A stretch of DNA of 64,000 nt. Source: Aquanectria penicillioides. Taxonomy: Eukaryota; Ascomycota; Sordariomycetes; Hypocreales; Nectriaceae. Shown one piece after another: positions 61,176 through 64,000 of this stretch. Numbering within the stretch: position 1 is the stretch's first letter; each line of letters begins with the position of its first letter. The translations under genes were made by a program, and so were the position numbers. The notes beneath the pieces are model-generated. The model was given only the letters and a program-made list of their open reading frames with translations, made no database searches and was not told the DNA's origin. The stretch lies in the NCBI GenBank assembly GCA_003415625.1, contig PYIU01000006.1:1-64000 (forward strand), given 5' to 3'.

Positions 61176-62098
61176 TCAGTTCAGTTTGTTGTTGATGAAC
61201 TGCAGAGCAGCTTGTCCGTAGATTGAACCATACTGCTGGTGGTGATTGGCATCGTTTCCGTTGCAACAGTATGGATCCTGCGAGTCGCAATAGGACTGGA
61301 TCTTGCTGGCGGAGGGGCATGAAAAGCCAGATGGACGAGGATCAAACTATTCCAGCTTAGCTCCATGGGTTCTATCCACATTTCTAATGAAATATTCCAC
61401 CAGTTTGATTTATGCAGTGAGAGGCAGTGAGAGGTAGTGCATTGTCATTGCATCGTGTAGAGTATCTGTTTGCAGTCTAACTTACCCCAGCGGCTCTGCA
61501 GGTGCCAATTTCATAAGAAAGACCATAGATATATCTAGGGTCTCCCATAAAGATTGCTGCCTTGATCATGTTCAACGCGGAGCTCGAAAAGCGGACAGAT
61601 GTGTCATAGAGGCCCTGATTAGGATCACCGCCTCCACAAAGCGCATTGTCCATGATTTGACCGCCCTTTAATTGACATCAGTGCATCAGATTCTGGTTCA
61701 AATAAAGACCCCCGGTAGACTTTAGCACAAGATTGTTTGCTCACCTGCGAGTATCCTACAAGTACCAACTTCGTACCGGGACACTGGCTGTTGTACGAGT
61801 TTACGGCCGAAGCAACCGCATTGACGCCAGTCACCACTGAGTTGGCGTAGCTCACACCTCCACAGCTGCTCTGACCGCCACAAGCAGGATAAGTGATGGA
61901 CTCAGCAGTCGCGCCTGGGTGCGAATTGAGGACCAAGTTGACAACAGTGCTCGATGAACCATAACCAGGAGAAGCAGTCGTCTCACGGGCTCCAAACACA
62001 TGGATAGATGGACAACTCTGCCTCTGCATAAGCGCAGCCGCGTCAGAAATGAAGTTTTGGGCGAGAAGAATAGCGGTGATGACTTTGAAGTTAAGCAT
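61176..62098 (-). CDS. Acetylxylan esterase, carbohydrate esterase family 5, secreted
   Basis: This gene would remove acetyl groups from xylan outside the cell. Three exons are inferred on the minus strand: 62098-61745, 61665-61486 and 61346-61176 (TGA). The introns are 79 nt (61666-61744, GTGAGC...AG) and 139 nt (61347-61485, GTAAGT...AG), both phase 0, giving 234 residues. A signal peptide of about 22 residues (LNFKVITAILLAQNFISDAA) precedes the CE5 fold. Catalytic residues are Ser117 in GYSQ (split from GGQ by intron 1), Asp202 in DPYCC and His214. Spacings of 85 and 12 residues match the family triad. Ten cysteines follow the signal peptide. There is no cellulose-binding module. An upstream in-frame ATG at 62140 would add 14 residues before the hydrophobic core, so the 62098 start is preferred. 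Cutinase is the alternative within CE5, but GGGDPN and the GDPRY-IYGLSYE-GTC run favour acetylxylan esterase. The gene looks intact and free of RIP. Confidence 0.93.
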
Positions 62099-62189
62099 CT
62101 TGGTTATTTTGTCAATTTTGCTCGAGAGGATTGTAGACATTAGATGGCTTGTCTTAGAAAGAAAGGGAGAAAGATAGCAGTGGAATGGT

Positions 62190-62200
62190 GGTTATATTTA
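62190..62200 (-). promoter_or_regulatory. TATA-box-like element of the esterase gene
   Basis: The minus strand reads tataaatata about 95 bp upstream of the preferred ATG (and about 55 bp upstream of the alternative), a reasonable position for a fungal core promoter. Confidence 0.5.
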
Positions 62201-62477
62201 TACTTGGTTCGCTTCATCCGATTTATACACAACTGGCCAGTTTGAAATTTTGCTGCTAGTTGTTTCAATACGGACCGCGAGGCCGAGGAATCGGGCCAAC
62301 GGAACTTGCCAAATTTATCACGAAATATAGATTCCTAGTCATATTACGGTTAAAATGAAAGTTGTGGATGAAAATTTTGAGGCATCTCCTTCTTTAGATA
62401 TATGATGCAGTGTGAGCATCTAGGAGTAGGTTAACAACACGCTCAGATGTAGTCAAGCGGGCTATGCACTCAGCCGT

Positions 62478-62515
62478 CCCCGCACGGCGATCGTGCCACG
62501 AGGGGGTATTTAGCC
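62478..62515 (-). promoter_or_regulatory. Candidate XlnR/Xyr1 and CreA sites
   Basis: On the minus strand, GGCTAAA (62509-62515) matches the xylanase regulator consensus and GCGGGG (62478-62483) matches the carbon-repressor consensus SYGGRG. They lie about 380-415 bp upstream of the esterase start. Both are short words, so chance is possible, but xylan induction and glucose repression are the usual regime for such genes. Confidence 0.35.
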
Positions 62516-63868
62516 AAATTTAACCGCTGCAACAACGTCTGCATGGTTGCATGCTCGCTTCCCCTGAATGGCCGCCTAGCGGGGGGAGCAGCTCCGTGAC
62601 CCCAAGTGAAGCCGGTATCTCAATCAACTACCGGATCCAGACCCGAACTCTCCACAGCCGGGTCTCGGCAACAGTTGGTCGGTCGAGGATCAAATGCCAA
62701 GTTTTATATGGCATAACAGGCATATACATAGAAGACCTATCATTTCGCGACTGGGAATTGAACAGGCTAAAATGGCAGTGTCATCATAAGTTTGCAACTA
62801 GTTTTCTCATCCCTGCGGTCTTTATTCCATCTCATGATTAAATGACGAGCCATTTAGGCTGAGGGTGATATTTTATTCATAGAGGAACGAGGTTGCAGCT
62901 GCAATATAACCCAGGTCTGTGTAGTTGATGGGCCGCGATGTGGAACTTGAGTGTAGCTAGAGCCGTCCTAATACCTCATGTCATAACAAGAGGACCTGGA
63001 CTTTTCCTCGGCAGTGTGGCAATTTCAATTTCCTCGAATTATCTCAAATATACATTTCTCCTAATTTTTGCTTGTTATCTCTCTCTGCTATACCTGGTCA
63101 ATATGCAAAGGTGGCGTCGTATCCCACACAAGACACGGTAAGATGGAGTAATTACTCATCCACCATCGCCTTTATGTAATTCTTTTTCTTATTTTTTCTT
63201 TTAAATTCAATCCTTTGTCCTTATCATTTAGAAACTGATGATCGCAAGCAGCCTAGATGTCGTCATCACAGCTGAAATACCAAATCAGCAGCACCCAATC
63301 CTACTATGGTTGAAACAGCAATTCTTGTCAACCATTACAAACGCAATCTTAGGGTATCACGAGGGGGGAGGGGTTCATTTTCAAGGTGCAAAAAGAACAG
63401 GCCAGACCTAATGAAAACGCTACTCAAAAAGGGAGGCTCGTCTTGACCACAACAGAAGCAACTGGCTGGAGCCAGAGAGCCCTAGAAATATACTGCAGTG
63501 GAGCATCGTGCTGGAAGCGCTTTCACCCACCCACTTTTGAATATTTCCAATCTACTGACGTACTACTTGGCCGGAAAATTTGTCTGGTTGCGTTTCAGGG
63601 TACGGCAAGAGACATGGACAACTCCACTACCAAGAGAAAAGGGCGGTACATGAAAACTATAGGAAAGTTCGCTGGATTTCGTATCAGGATGCTCAAGTTG
63701 TACTTGTTGCATGGTCAGCGGACATAGGGTAATGGCTTAGCGTCGTAAACAGTGCAATCGAAGGAGAGTCTAACCAAGTAATTCGGGTTGGGAATGAGTG
63801 AAAAGAAACTGCATTTTAAAACATGTAGTGTTTAGAAGGAGACTATGTATTGGATTAATCACCATCTA
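62516..63868. other. Intergenic region without a convincing gene
   Basis: Normal composition. Three short plus-strand ORFs (62551-62841, 62938-63141, 63386-63727) show no recognisable domain. A fourth (63238-63411, 57 codons) follows a plausible acceptor (tatcatttag). None has convincing support; at most they could be exons of an unidentified spliced gene. Confidence 0.45.
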
Positions 63869-64000
63869 TCAACCATCTGTTGCTGGTGTCTGTGTCCCTG
63901 TAGGTGCTGCGCCAATGTCATTAACAACAACATCATCCACCCCAATATCGATTGTGACAGCGATGCTGCCCGTGCAGCGAAGTCTTAGAGTTAGCGTAAT
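63869..64000 (-). CDS. C-terminal end of an unidentified protein (partial)
   Basis: A minus-strand frame enters from the right edge and ends at TGA (63869-63871) after 43 codons. It contains LTLRLRCTGSIAVTIDIGV, then DDVVVNDIGAAPTGT and the tail PATDG. A beta-rich stretch ending in an Asp-Asp-Val motif near the C-terminus is common in secreted ascomycete proteins with carbohydrate-binding-like domains, which makes an extracellular protein plausible. Codon use looks normal, unlike the A+T-rich block. The start and most of the gene lie outside the window. Confidence 0.5.
   Translation of the reverse strand: MTLTLRLRCTGSIAVTIDIGVDDVVVNDIGAAPTGTQTPATDG

Noticed and set aside
61181..61381. 66-codon minus-strand ORF
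   Set aside because: Out-of-frame reading of esterase exon 3 and intron 2; the spliced frame carries the catalytic Asp and His.
62551..63727. Three short plus-strand ORFs in the right flank
   Set aside because: No domains, no signal peptide, no consistent splice structure; near chance for DNA of this composition.

Overview
This window is the left end of a chromosome of a filamentous ascomycete fungus (Pezizomycotina). It opens with about 20 copies of CCCTAA (TTAGGG on the other strand). Almost everything from about 0.28 to 60.9 kb is extremely A+T-rich, in the manner of repeat-induced point mutation (RIP): repeat copies differ mainly by C-to-T and G-to-A changes, and decayed frames carry stops where CAA, CAG, CGA or TGG would be expected. 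From about 60.9 kb the composition becomes normal, and a spliced secreted carbohydrate esterase gene appears. The species cannot be named from the sequence alone.

The A+T-rich block is mostly nested retrotransposons whose boundaries can be read exactly. Three copies of one Ty3/Gypsy family lie at 2216-14627 (+), 26807-39216 (-) and 39918-59736 (+). Each is about 12,410 bp after removing insertions, with 382-383 bp LTRs and 5-bp target duplications. The first copy is the least mutated. The third is split by a TRIM-like mini-element with 147-bp LTRs (51876-59278), which is itself split by a Ty1/Copia element with 228-bp LTRs (52144-58901). Gag, protease, RT, RNase H and integrase are all recognisable and all inactivated.

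The Gypsy family is unusually long because about 4.5 kb lies between the end of pol and the 3' LTR. This segment reads as two divergent decayed genes: one antisense with a putative 47-nt intron, and one sense frame of about 780 codons. A 16-bp palindromic word recurs about 20 times through the element. The Copia element also has an antisense, apparently intron-bearing segment downstream of pol.

The host sequence around the first Gypsy copy reads as one long decayed gene in a single + frame (about 300-2215, resuming at 14633-18590), with in-frame 34-residue repeats. Three further decayed frames of unknown function lie at 18.7-22.8 kb. Several minisatellites and a CT microsatellite fill 25.0-26.8 kb and 39.2-39.6 kb.

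The only intact gene I can support is a CE5 acetylxylan esterase on the minus strand (61176-62098, three exons, Ser-Asp-His triad). The C-terminal end of another minus-strand gene runs off the right edge (63869-64000).
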